DNA of 64,000 nt from Vibrio splendidus (GTDB taxonomy: Bacteria; Pseudomonadota; Gammaproteobacteria; Enterobacterales; Vibrionaceae). Position 1 is the stretch's first letter, and the number at the start of each line of letters is the position of its first letter. The position numbers and the translations under genes were made by a program. Below, in pieces: positions 55,673-64,000 of this stretch. The notes under the pieces were generated by a model. The model was not told the DNA's origin. It made no database searches and worked only from the letters and a program-made list of their open reading frames with translations. The stretch is taken from assembly GCF_001557875.1 (NCBI RefSeq), contig NZ_LNRF01000006.1:1-64000 (forward strand). The letters run 5' to 3'.

Positions 55673-55698
55673 ACAAAAAAGCCACGTAGATACGTGGC
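55673..55698 (-). terminator. Terminator of vpsR
   Basis: Stem GCCACGTA/TACGTGGC with a 2-base gap (effective 4-base loop), followed on the minus strand by six or seven T residues. It lies 43 bases after the vpsR stop. Confidence 0.82.
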
Positions 55699-55740
55699 GT
55701 TTAATTTTCAGAGACTGAATAAACTCAGGTAGAAAAGAGT

Positions 55741-57075
55741 CTAAACCACACCCTCAGAGATTAGGCTGTGTTTATTCAGCAATCGGTACATAGTAGCTCG
55801 TGATACACCAAGTTCTTTAGCTGCCAACGAAACCTGACCGCCGTAAGATTCCAAAACAATTAACAACGCATCGCGCTCTGAACGCTCACGAATGCTTTTC
55901 AAGCTACGACGTTCATCATTCTGTTTTGGTAAATCGAGTTGGTGATCTTCGATGATCACTGCATCAGACATCAACACAACGCGCTTAATCTGGTTCATCA
56001 ACTCACGAACGTTTCCCGGCCAATGGTAGCGATTCATCGAACGAATGGCATCGTCTGAGAAACTCTTCGCTTGAGCATTAAACTCTTTCGAGTACTCTCG
56101 TAGGAAGTGATTCGCCAGTACTGAAATATCGCTCACACGTTCTTTTAAGCTCGGAACATGAATACGCAAGACATTGATGTAGTGATATAGCTCCTCATTG
56201 AAGTCACCTTCGATCAACGCCTTCTCTATATCAGAGGAATTCGCAGCCAGAATACGTACATCGACAGATTTAGGCCCATTCTCGGTTTCAATCTTACCTT
56301 CTTGCAAAAAGCGCAACAGGTTCAATTGTTGATTGCGCGGCATTGCTAAAACATCATTGAGTAAGATGGTTCCGCCGTCAGCTTCTTCCAACATACAAGG
56401 TGTTGCAGCTGGCTGTGCTGAAATACCAAACACCTCGGCCTCTATTCTCATTTCAGATAAGGCACGGCAGTTAACCGTTAAAAATGGTTTCTGAGCTCGT
56501 GACGAGTTTTGATGAATAGAACGTGCAATCGTCTCTTTACCAGCCCCGCTCTCACCATAAATTAAGATACTTACATCTGTCGGGCCAATACGCTTCACTT
56601 GGTCTCTCAGGCGCTTCACAGCTACAGAATCACCTAGTAGACCCATGTTGTTATTGATGCCGTAGTTTGGCCATACCTTCTGCTCAAGCTTAAGCATACC
56701 CAGTTGGTGACCAATGGTACTTAGCAACTGAGCATCTGGGATTGGCGCCGTGAAAAAGTCGATACAGAAGTTAACGATAAACTGGCAGATCGTATCAGAG
56801 CTTAATTGAGATTCACGGATAAAGGCGAGCCATCTCACCTGCTTGTTATTGCTCACAAGGTTAGCAATACCGTTGAGACTGAATTCATCATGACTAAGAT
56901 CGACAATACCAATGCATGGGCCAATATCTGCAATCAAGGCATCGGCTTTTCGTAAATCCGCACACTGGGTACACTGCCAACCCACTTGTTCTAACACTGA
57001 TAACCAGGGTTCGTACGCACCACCAACGACGATAAGAGAACCTGGTAAGGAATCCATCTTAAATTGAGTTCCCAT
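55741..57075 (-). CDS. vpsR: Biofilm master regulator VpsR
   Basis: NtrC-like regulator that binds c-di-GMP and activates Vibrio polysaccharide and matrix genes. The length of 444 residues and the phosphoacceptor-position D59 (GIVDLSHDEF) equal those of V. cholerae VpsR. The AAA+ domain (about 145-380) has Walker A GESGAGKET but lacks the GAFTGA loop used to contact sigma-54, and its Walker B reads ILLNDV instead of a DE pair. This fits its known action with sigma-70. A Fis-type HTH (AAKELGVSRATMYRLLNKH) ends the protein. Repeated TAGTRAGACTA sequences lie upstream. It is the neighbour of lysS, as in V. cholerae. Confidence 0.93.
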   Translation of the reverse strand: MGTQFKMDSLPGSLIVVGGAYEPWLSVLEQVGWQCTQCADLRKADALIADIGPCIGIVDLSHDEFSLNGIANLVSNNKQVRWLAFIRESQLSSDTICQFIVNFCIDFFTAPIPDAQLLSTIGHQLGMLKLEQKVWPNYGINNNMGLLGDSVAVKRLRDQVKRIGPTDVSILIYGESGAGKETIARSIHQNSSRAQKPFLTVNCRALSEMRIEAEVFGISAQPAATPCMLEEADGGTILLNDVLAMPRNQQLNLLRFLQEGKIETENGPKSVDVRILAANSSDIEKALIEGDFNEELYHYINVLRIHVPSLKERVSDISVLANHFLREYSKEFNAQAKSFSDDAIRSMNRYHWPGNVRELMNQIKRVVLMSDAVIIEDHQLDLPKQNDERRSLKSIRERSERDALLIVLESYGGQVSLAAKELGVSRATMYRLLNKHSLISEGVV

Positions 57076-57178
57076 CCTTCTTCCTTATTCTATTTTTATT
57101 TAAATCAGGCTAATACGAGTCACTGCTTCATCGTTCGACATAATGCCGCGAGATCGTATTCAGCGCAGAGACGTATAG

Positions 57179-57220
57179 TAGTGAGACTATCTTAGATTTT
57201 ATGTCTCAATAGTAAGACTA
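57179..57220. repeat. Repeated TAGTRAGACTA motif upstream of vpsR
   Basis: TAGTGAGACTA (57179-57189) and TAGTAAGACTA (57210-57220) are direct copies 31 bp apart, about three helical turns. A related inverted sequence CTATTGAGACA occupies 57202-57212 on the minus strand. They lie about 105-145 bp upstream of vpsR and may be protein-binding sites. Confidence 0.45.
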
Positions 57221-57286
57221 CGTCAGAAATAACGTTTTTTCGAATCAAGAGTGCGGTACAGACTAGGTTTTGAAGCCCAAAAACAG

Positions 57287-57312
57287 AAAAAGCCACCCGA
57301 AGGTGGCTTTTT
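57287..57312 (-). terminator. Terminator of lysS
   Basis: An 11-bp perfect stem AAAAAGCCACC/GGTGGCTTTTT with a CGAA tetraloop, followed by T-rich sequence on the minus strand. Confidence 0.92.
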
Positions 57313-57346
57313 AATTTTATGGGCTGCTACGACCCTTAAGCGAGAA

Positions 57347-58879
57347 TTAAGCTTGTGGACGCATTGCCGGGAACAAGATCACGTCACGGATTGTGTGCGT
57401 GTTTGTAAATAGCATTGCTAGACGGTCGATACCGATACCTTGACCCGCTGTTGGCGGTAGGCCGTGCTCTAGTGCAGTAATGTAGTCTGCATCGTAGTAC
57501 ATCGCTTCGTCATCACCCGCGTCTTTCGCGTTAACTTGCGCTTTGAAACGCTCGTCTTGGTCTTGTGCATCGTTAAGCTCAGAGAAACCATTCGCTACTT
57601 CGCGGCCACCGATGAAGAACTCAAAACGGTCTGTGAAGAATGGGTTGTCATCGCTACGACGTGCTAGAGGAGAGATGTCCGCAGGGTAGCCAGTGATGAA
57701 CGTTGGTTGAATTAGCTGAGGCTCAGCCGTTTCACCAAAGATCTCTTCTAGAAGCTGACCACATGTCCAGAACGTTTCTACGTCTACGTGTACAGATTTT
57801 GCGATAGCAACCATCTTCTCACGATCTTGTAGGTCTGCTTCTGTTAGCGCTTGAATCTCAGCATGCTCAGGGTTGTAGTGTTTGATTGCATCGAACATGC
57901 TCATGCGAGCGTAAGTGCCACCGAACTCAACCGTTTCGTCGCCGTAAGGCATAGAAGTAGAACCAAGAACGTCCATAGCCGCAGTGCTAAGCATCTCTTC
58001 AGTCAGATCCATAAGGTCTTTGTAGTCAGAGTACGCTTGGTAGAATTCCATCATTGTGAATTCTGGGTTGTGACGTGGAGACAAACCTTCGTTACGGAAG
58101 TTACGGTTGATCTCGAATACACGGTCAAAACCACCAACCACTAGACGCTTAAGGTAAAGCTCAGGTGCAACACGTAGGTACATGTCGATGTCTAGTGCAT
58201 TGTGGTGAGTGATGAATGGACGTGCTGTTGCACCACCCGGGATCACGTGCATCATTGGCGTTTCAACTTCTAGGTAGCCTTTTGAGCTCATGAAGTTACG
58301 GATTGAAGATACAAGCTTAGAACGCACGATGAACGCATTGCGAGAATCTTCGTTCACGATTAGGTCAACGTAACGCTGACGGTAACGCATCTCTTGGTCA
58401 GTTAGACCGTGGAACTTCTCTGGTAGAGGGCGAAGTGCTTTAGTCAGCAATTCAAACTCTTCCATGTTCACGTAAAGGTCACCTTTACCTGATTTGTGAA
58501 GCGCACCTTTAACACCGATGATGTCACCGATATCTAGGCCTTGGTACTTCTCTTTCAGTACTTTTTGTACGTCTTTCGCTGCGTATGCTTGGATACGACC
58601 AGAAGTTTCTTGAATCGCAAGGAATGGGCCACGCTTCGCCATAACACGACCAGCGATCGCAACGATGTGGTTAAGCTCTTCTAGCTCTTCCTTAGTCTTC
58701 TCACCGAATTCCGCTTGAAGATCGCCAGCTAGGTGCTCACGACGGAAGTCATTTGGGTGACCGTTAGCTTTGCAGTTTTGGCGGATGTGATCCAGCTTGC
58801 TGCGGCGCTCAGCGATTAGTTTGTTCTCTTCAGGTGAAGAAGCTTCTTGTGCGTTTTCGTTTTGAACAGCATCAGTCAT
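57347..58879 (-). CDS. lysS: Lysyl-tRNA synthetase (class II)
   Basis: Charges tRNA-Lys. The 510 residues contain an OB-fold anticodon-binding domain (about 70-150) and the class II core with motif 1 [18 protein letters not shown], motif 2 [26 protein letters not shown] and motif 3 [18 protein letters not shown]. It lies 98 bp downstream of prfB on the same strand, the same pairing as prfB-lysS in E. coli. Confidence 0.98.
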   Translation of the reverse strand: MTDAVQNENAQEASSPEENKLIAERRSKLDHIRQNCKANGHPNDFRREHLAGDLQAEFGEKTKEELEELNHIVAIAGRVMAKRGPFLAIQETSGRIQAYAAKDVQKVLKEKYQGLDIGDIIGVKGALHKSGKGDLYVNMEEFELLTKALRPLPEKFHGLTDQEMRYRQRYVDLIVNEDSRNAFIVRSKLVSSIRNFMSSKGYLEVETPMMHVIPGGATARPFITHHNALDIDMYLRVAPELYLKRLVVGGFDRVFEINRNFRNEGLSPRHNPEFTMMEFYQAYSDYKDLMDLTEEMLSTAAMDVLGSTSMPYGDETVEFGGTYARMSMFDAIKHYNPEHAEIQALTEADLQDREKMVAIAKSVHVDVETFWTCGQLLEEIFGETAEPQLIQPTFITGYPADISPLARRSDDNPFFTDRFEFFIGGREVANGFSELNDAQDQDERFKAQVNAKDAGDDEAMYYDADYITALEHGLPPTAGQGIGIDRLAMLFTNTHTIRDVILFPAMRPQA

Positions 58880-58977
58880 TAGAGATGTACCCTGCTTTTA
58901 AAATTTGGACAGCTATATTTTTGCAAATATAGGCATTTTTACCAATATTATTGGTAAAGCTTAATAGTTGATAAAGC

Positions 58978-60076
58978 TTACAGACCTGATTTCAGGCTAG
59001 CTTCAATAAACTTGTCTAAGTCACCGTCAAGAACCGCTTGAGTATTACGGTTTTCGATGCCAGTGCGTAAATCTTTGATACGAGAATCATCCAGTACGTA
59101 AGAGCGGATCTGACTGCCCCAACCGATGTCTGATTTCGTTTCTTCGCTCGCTTGTTTTTCAGCATTTTGTTTTTGAATCTCAAGTTCAAAAAGCTTAGCA
59201 CGTAGCTGCTTCATCGCTTGATCTTTGTTCTTATGCTGCGAACGGTCATTCTGACACTGAACCACGGTGTTAGTCGGAACGTGAGTAATACGTACCGCCG
59301 ATTCCGTGGTGTTTACGTGCTGACCACCAGCGCCAGAGGCACGGTATACGTCAATACGTAGGTCAGAAGGATTAATGTCGATCGTAATGTTGTCATCAAT
59401 CTCAGGATAGATAAACGCAGATGCAAATGAAGTATGACGACGACCACTTGAATCAAATGGTGACTTACGAACTAGACGGTGAACACCAGTCTCTGTGCGT
59501 AACCAACCGTAAGCGTACTCACCAGAAATACGTACCGTTGCGCCTTTAAGGCCAGCAACATCACCATCCGACACTTCGATAACTTCAGTCTTGAAGCCTT
59601 TCGAATCTGCCCAACGTAAGTACATGCGCAGCATCATTGAAGTCCAGTCTTGAGCTTCTGTACCGCCCGAACCTGACTGTAAATCAATGTAGCAATCTGA
59701 TGCATCGTGATCACCAGAGAACATACGACGGAATTCCAGCTTCTCTAGCTTAGCTTCAAGCTCGGCTAATTCTGGTTCAATTTCATCGAACGTTTCTTGA
59801 TCTTCTTCTTCAACCGCAAGCTCTAATAGGCCATCAACATCCTCAACACCTTGGTCAAGTTGGTCGATCGTTTCTACTACCGCTTCCAATGCAGAACGTT
59901 CTTTACCTAGCGCTTGAGCACGCTCAGGTTCGTTCCATACATCCGGCTGTTCTAATTCTGCGTTTACTTCTTCTAGACGCTCTTGCTTAGCGTCATAGTC
60001 AAAGATACCCCCTCAGGATATTTGTGCGCTCAGACACATCCTGCAGACGGTTTTTTATAGGATTGATTTCAAACAT
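58978..60076 (-). CDS. prfB: Peptide chain release factor 2, with programmed +1 frameshift
   Basis: Terminates translation at UAA and UGA. Translation starts at ATG 60076 ([14 protein letters not shown]...) and runs 25 codons to an in-frame UGA at 59999-60001. The preceding AGGGGGTATCTTTGAC contains the Shine-Dalgarno-like AGGGGG and the slippery CUU-UGA-C of RF2 autoregulation. After +1 slippage, reading resumes at GAC (60000-59998), giving 365 residues, the E. coli length. The larger frame holds the SPF anticodon-mimic motif (RKSPFDSSG) and GGQ in [10 protein letters not shown]. Annotating only the second part (from 59889) would truncate the protein. Confidence 0.96.
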
Positions 60077-60241
60077 TTTAGCTCATCATTTATGAGTAGA
60101 ATTTAACCGGAGAATTGTACTCAAAAGTGTGACGGAGATACAGAATTTTTTAGAGTGCTGAACCAAGATTCAACAACTTAATGGGATATAAAATTGACAG
60201 GCAGAAAAAACACCTAAAATTTGTAAGGGAAGGAAGGAAAA

Positions 60242-60267
60242 CAAGCCCTGTTTTTGAACAGAGCTTG
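60242..60267 (-). terminator. Possible terminator of recJ
   Basis: An 11-bp stem CAAGCTCTGTT/AACAGGGCTTG (one mismatch) on the minus strand, with a short T stretch after it, between recJ and prfB. Confidence 0.55.
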
Positions 60268-60311
60268 TTGAATTTAGCGCTATATGATTAGCATTATTGA
60301 GCCCAAAATAA

Positions 60312-62048
60312 CTATTTGGCTTCGATATGATCAATCATCAGCTGCAACGATTGGTTGCCGCGAAACTCGTTGATATCAAGCTTAAATGCAAGATGAACAG
60401 TTTTCACCGAAGCATCTGGCCAGCGACGTAAGTCGACATTAAAAGCAATACCGTCAATCATCACATTGGTAGGGTGGCCTTTGTAGAGCGGCTCGAGCAT
60501 CAGCTTAAGGTGTTTTTCACCCACTAGCTTTTGGTGCAGCACTTTAAACTCACCGTCGAAGATGGGCTCAGGGAAAGCTTGTCCCCACGGGCCTCCTGAA
60601 CGCAGCGTTTCAGCAGTGTGCATCGAGAACTCTTCTGGCAACAGCTCACCATCAGACAAGATAATGCCCTTAAGTGCTGTTTCTCCAAGTTCATTCTTCA
60701 CGACATCATTGAACAGCTTGCTGAAGCGTTCAAAGTCCTTTTCCATGATGGTTAAGCCAGCCGCCATTGCGTGGCCACCAAACTTAAGAATCAAACCTGG
60801 GTTTTGAGTGTCGATTCGGTCTAAAGCATCACGCATGTGCAAACCCGGAATCGAACGACAAGAGCCTTTAATACTGCCTTCGCCGCCATCTGCAAACGCA
60901 ATCACTGGGCGGTGGTATTTGTCTTTGATACGCGAAGCCAAGATACCAATCACACCTTGGTGCCAATCACGTTGGAACAGGGCTAAACCAGAAGGCAAGT
61001 CGTCTTTACCAAACTCAAGGCGCTCACAAAAAGCCATCGCTTCTTGCTTCATACCCTCTTCGATCTCTTTACGTGTTTGGTTCAAGCCATCTAACTCACT
61101 TGCCATTCGGCGCGCAGCATGGATGTTGTTACTCATTAGTAGCTCAACACCAAAAGACATGTCATCCAATCGACCAGCTGCATTGATACGAGGACCAAGA
61201 GCAAAGCCAAAATCAGACGCCACCAAACGCTTAGCGTCTCGCTTAGCGATTTCGATCAAGGCTTGAATACCCGGACGAGCTTTACCAGCACGAATGCGTT
61301 GCAACCCTTGGTGTACCAAGATGCGGTTGTTTTCATCGAGTGGCACGACATCGGCTACGGTGCCCAATGCCACAAGGTCAATCAATTCCATCAACTTAGG
61401 TTCTGTCATGCCGCGCTCTGCAAACCAACCCAACTTACGCATGTGAACACACAATGCCATCATCAGATAAAAAGCGACACCAACACCCGCTAGGGCTTTC
61501 GAAGGAAAAGCACAGCTCTCAAGGTTTGGGTTAACCATCGCATCGACCATTGGCAGTTCATTGCCCGGCAAGTGATGGTCGGTAACCAGAACCTCTAGTC
61601 CTTTCTCTTTAGCGAAGCGAACACCTTCAATAGAAGAGACACCGTTATCAACCGTCATGATCACTTCGGCGCCAAGCTCGATTGCCTGTTCGACAACCTC
61701 CGGGCTCAAGCCATAACCATCTTCAAAACGGTTTGGTACCAGATAATCGACGTTAGAACTGCCCAACATACGTAGAGCAAGTACGGACAACGCTGAACTG
61801 GTTGCGCCATCGGCATCAAAGTCACCAACAATGATGATGCGTTTTTGCTGCTGAATGGCCTTGAACAACAGTTCAACCGCAGCATCAATGCCACCCAGTT
61901 TTTGATAAGAGTGCAAGCCTTTCGCTGCTGTCTCTAGTTGGTCAGCACTGTCGATTCCACGACTCACATAAATGCGCTTTAACAAGTCAGGTAAGTGAGC
62001 AGGTAAGACTGAAATGTCGACCTCAGGACGGCGTTGGATCTCTATCAT
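60312..62048 (-). CDS. recJ: Single-strand-specific 5'-3' exonuclease RecJ
   Basis: Used in RecF-pathway recombination, base excision and mismatch repair. The 578 residues (E. coli 577) carry the DHH-family motifs GDFDADGATSSA (about 77-88), MTVDNGVSS, VTDHHLPG (about 158-165) and GPRINAAGRLDDM, followed by the DHHA1 domain with FGGHAMAAGLTI. It lies 80 bp downstream of dsbC on the same strand, in the xerD-dsbC-recJ-prfB-lysS order of E. coli. Confidence 0.96.
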   Translation of the reverse strand: MIEIQRRPEVDISVLPAHLPDLLKRIYVSRGIDSADQLETAAKGLHSYQKLGGIDAAVELLFKAIQQQKRIIIVGDFDADGATSSALSVLALRMLGSSNVDYLVPNRFEDGYGLSPEVVEQAIELGAEVIMTVDNGVSSIEGVRFAKEKGLEVLVTDHHLPGNELPMVDAMVNPNLESCAFPSKALAGVGVAFYLMMALCVHMRKLGWFAERGMTEPKLMELIDLVALGTVADVVPLDENNRILVHQGLQRIRAGKARPGIQALIEIAKRDAKRLVASDFGFALGPRINAAGRLDDMSFGVELLMSNNIHAARRMASELDGLNQTRKEIEEGMKQEAMAFCERLEFGKDDLPSGLALFQRDWHQGVIGILASRIKDKYHRPVIAFADGGEGSIKGSCRSIPGLHMRDALDRIDTQNPGLILKFGGHAMAAGLTIMEKDFERFSKLFNDVVKNELGETALKGIILSDGELLPEEFSMHTAETLRSGGPWGQAFPEPIFDGEFKVLHQKLVGEKHLKLMLEPLYKGHPTNVMIDGIAFNVDLRRWPDASVKTVHLAFKLDINEFRGNQSLQLMIDHIEAK

Positions 62049-62128
62049 ATAAAAATGGGCCCGATATCAATCAGGCCACTCCTTAAATCAAAAACATGGG
62101 GGACAAATTAGCAATACAGAAAATGAGA

Positions 62129-62908
62129 TTATTGCTCTAAACGTTGAAGAAGTTGTGCTGGCGGTAAGTAACCACTCACCAACTCACCACTTGCTAGCAC
62201 GATAGCCGGTGTGCCATTGATGCCAAGCTCACGACCCAGTTGGTATTGTTTAGCAATGATCTGCTTTTGCTCTGCTAGGTCTTTACCAGACGCTGGCATT
62301 TGACGGTTTACTTTAGCGTCATGCATCGCTGTTTTTGGATCATCTGAAGCCCAGATTGCTGCCATTTGATCGGCAACTTGCCCTGTCGCGCCTTGGCGTG
62401 GGTAAGCCATGTAACGAACGGTGATACCCAGATCGTTGTAGCCTTGCATTTGGCTGTGCAGACGAACACAGTAGCCACACGTAATGTCAGTAAATACCGT
62501 CACAACATACTTTTCGTTATCGGCTTTGTATTCGATAACCGTATCCGACATCGCTGCGACTTTTTCAGCATTCAGCGGAGCTTGACGCTCAGCCAAAACG
62601 TCACTGAATTTGCCGTTATCATCCAGAGAGTAAAGAGTGCCGGCTAGAAAGTGATCGCCCTCTGGAGAAGAAAAGATAATGCCGCTGTTGGTTTGAACTT
62701 CTAACAGACCATCGATATCCGAAGGGACAATCTTATCAACCTTAATACCGATTTTTTCAAAACGCTTAGTTAACGCAGCTGTATCAATAGCTTGAGCTGG
62801 ACCAGCTTCTACGGCTGTTGATGTTGTTTCTACTTTCGCTTCTGATGCATTACATGCAGTAATCATAAGAGGAAGCGCTAGTAGAGGAAGACGGCGTAAT
62901 ACGCTCAT
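62129..62908 (-). CDS. dsbC: Thiol:disulfide interchange protein DsbC
   Basis: Periplasmic disulfide isomerase. A dimerisation domain (about 45-110) is followed by a thioredoxin fold with the active site TCGYC (about 147-150) and the cis-proline region INGTPAIVLASG. ATG 62908, with AAGGTG 7 bases upstream, gives 259 residues. The N-terminus MSVLRRLPLLALPLMITAC ends in ITAC, which fits a lipobox (Cys19), so the protein could be a lipoprotein rather than soluble as in E. coli; cleavage by signal peptidase I nearby is the alternative. Confidence 0.93.
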   Translation of the reverse strand: MSVLRRLPLLALPLMITACNASEAKVETTSTAVEAGPAQAIDTAALTKRFEKIGIKVDKIVPSDIDGLLEVQTNSGIIFSSPEGDHFLAGTLYSLDDNGKFSDVLAERQAPLNAEKVAAMSDTVIEYKADNEKYVVTVFTDITCGYCVRLHSQMQGYNDLGITVRYMAYPRQGATGQVADQMAAIWASDDPKTAMHDAKVNRQMPASGKDLAEQKQIIAKQYQLGRELGINGTPAIVLASGELVSGYLPPAQLLQRLEQ

Positions 62909-62934
62909 TAAGTTCACCTTAAAAATAAATGGAT

Positions 62935-63849
62935 TTAAGCACGTGGGTGATGCTGCGCGTGAATTTGCTTCAGCCTTTCAGTCGCCACGTGAGTATAAAT
63001 TTGGGTTGTCGATAAGTCACTATGCCCAAGTAACATCTGTACGACCCTGAGATCTGCGCCATAGTTCAGTAAATGCGTCGCAAAAGCGTGTCTCAATACG
63101 TGGGGTGACAACAATTCTGTGTCGATTCCAGCGACGACCGAGTAGTGCTTGATACGATACCAGAACGTCTGACGGGTCATTTGCTTGGCGCGTTTACTCG
63201 GAAAAACCACATCAGAACTGTTTTCGCCAAGTAGATGTGGACGACCTTGTTCAATAAAAGTCTCTATCCAATCCACCGCATTTTCGCCCATGGGTACTAA
63301 GCGCTCTTTGCCACCCTTACCAATAACACGCACCACACCTTGTCTTAGGCTGATGTTTTCCATCGTCAAGCTAACCAGTTCTGTCACACGCAAACCGGTT
63401 GCATAGAGTAACTCAAGCATCGCCTTATCGCGAAGCTCAATCGGATCGTTCGGATCTGGCGCATCAAGCAAAGCATCAACCTGCTCTTCGCTCAAATCTT
63501 TCGGCAAGCGTTGCGGCAGCTTCGGGCTGATCAACAAGGCACTTGGATCATCGCCTCTGATTTTCTCGCGGTGTAAATATTGGAACAAGCGACGAATCGC
63601 CGACAACATACGGGCACGAGAAGTCTGTTTAAAATCAGCGTCGGCTAACCAGCCTTGATAATCCTGTAAACCTGAAAGGCTAATGAAGTCGAGGCGGTAA
63701 TTGTTCTTTTCCATCCACGCTAATAACTTGGATAAATCGGTACGGTACGAGACAAGCGTATTCTCCGATAATCCTCGCTCCATCCACATAGCATCTAAAA
63801 ACTGCTCAACGAGACCGTGGTCTTCGCTCTGCCCTTGAGGCGACTGCAT
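62935..63849 (-). CDS. xerD: Site-specific tyrosine recombinase XerD
   Basis: With XerC, resolves chromosome dimers at dif with FtsK. From ATG 63849 the protein has 304 residues (E. coli 298). A SAM-like N-terminal domain (about 10-95) precedes the catalytic domain with the arginine in TGLRVTELVS, lysine in GKGGKERLVPM, HxLR in SPHVLRHAFATHL, histidine in LLGHSDLST and the nucleophile tyrosine in QIYTHVA. A TTG at 63897 would extend it without family support. It is the first gene of the run leading to lysS. The 100 bp to its right hold its promoter; no other gene is visible. Confidence 0.95.
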   Translation of the reverse strand: MQSPQGQSEDHGLVEQFLDAMWMERGLSENTLVSYRTDLSKLLAWMEKNNYRLDFISLSGLQDYQGWLADADFKQTSRARMLSAIRRLFQYLHREKIRGDDPSALLISPKLPQRLPKDLSEEQVDALLDAPDPNDPIELRDKAMLELLYATGLRVTELVSLTMENISLRQGVVRVIGKGGKERLVPMGENAVDWIETFIEQGRPHLLGENSSDVVFPSKRAKQMTRQTFWYRIKHYSVVAGIDTELLSPHVLRHAFATHLLNYGADLRVVQMLLGHSDLSTTQIYTHVATERLKQIHAQHHPRA

Positions 63850-64000
63850 AGTGTTACTCACAATATTGGAAACTGTTTTGAGAGTATGCCAGAGCAAATA
63901 TGAATGCCATAAAAATTACGACTTGAGCGGATAATCGCTGCAATCGAAGTCGATTTATGGTTAGAATTCGCCATCTGAAATTAAAATCGAACGTTTGCTA

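Noticed and set aside
58930..58960. Palindrome TTTACCAAT/ATTGGTAAA between prfB and lysS as a terminator
   Set aside because: Very AT-rich stem with no T run on the coding strand; insufficient support.

Overview
The window is a stretch of the main chromosome of a Vibrio-like gammaproteobacterium. The evidence is gene order and protein families: vpsR with the phosphoacceptor at D59, hlyU beside nhaR and nptA, an mbaA-like GGDEF/EAL gene beside yjjX-trpR-slt, and the enterobacterial-type blocks rrn-clpB-pgeF-rluD-bamD-raiA-pheA, aroF-tyrA, murJ-ribF-ileS-lspA-fkpB-ispH, rppH-ptsP-lgt-thyA and xerD-dsbC-recJ-prfB-lysS. I see no prophage, integron, transposase gene or CRISPR array. The region is mostly core genome, and what is unusual lies mainly in the intergenic DNA.

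Layout. 1-0.7 kb: 5' end of a leftward rRNA operon with its P1 promoter and boxA. 0.7-6 kb: clpB (sigma-32 promoter), pgeF, rluD, and divergent bamD. 6-9.8 kb: an MltF-like lytic transglycosylase, raiA (hibernation factor) and pheA with a complete Phe-codon leader peptide and attenuator. 9.8-19 kb: a block absent from this position in E. coli (mbaA-like, yjjX, trpR, slt, ettA, a PilZ protein, an M23 peptidase), bounded by two inverted copies of a 20-bp sequence. 19-21.5 kb: aroF-tyrA with TyrR boxes. 21.6-28.3 kb: a cell-wall sugar (MurNAc) recycling cluster, nagZ-murR divergent from an SSS transporter, a MurK-like kinase, anmK and murQ. 28.5-33.5 kb: a DUF2799 lipoprotein, then a BtsT/CstA transporter with its BtsS/BtsR two-component system. 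The transporter is preceded by a helically phased array of about ten BtsR-type half-sites.

33.6-42 kb: ispH, fkpB, lspA, ileS, ribF, murJ, and divergent rpsT. 42-45.1 kb: hlyU, nhaR, nptA. 45.1-47.6 kb: a palindromic repeat region, an unknown membrane protein and a ToxR/CadC-like membrane regulator. 47.7-53 kb: the rppH-ptsP-tauE-lgt-thyA run. 53.0-53.6 kb: an AT-rich spacer holding nine DnaA-box matches, before mutH. 54-57 kb: small DUF proteins, an unlisted 40-residue ORF, and vpsR. 57.3-64 kb: lysS, prfB (with programmed frameshift), recJ, dsbC (with a possible lipobox) and xerD.

Functionally, the window holds three peptidoglycan enzymes (Slt, the MltF-like protein, the M23 peptidase) plus a wall-sugar salvage operon, two c-di-GMP-linked loci (mbaA-like and PilZ) and the c-di-GMP-responsive regulator VpsR, and aromatic amino-acid synthesis under both attenuation and TyrR control. 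Several spacers carry short degenerate tandem repeats (14-20 bp units), a recurring feature of this genome segment. Start codons were re-chosen by ribosome-binding site and family length where the longest ORF looked too long.
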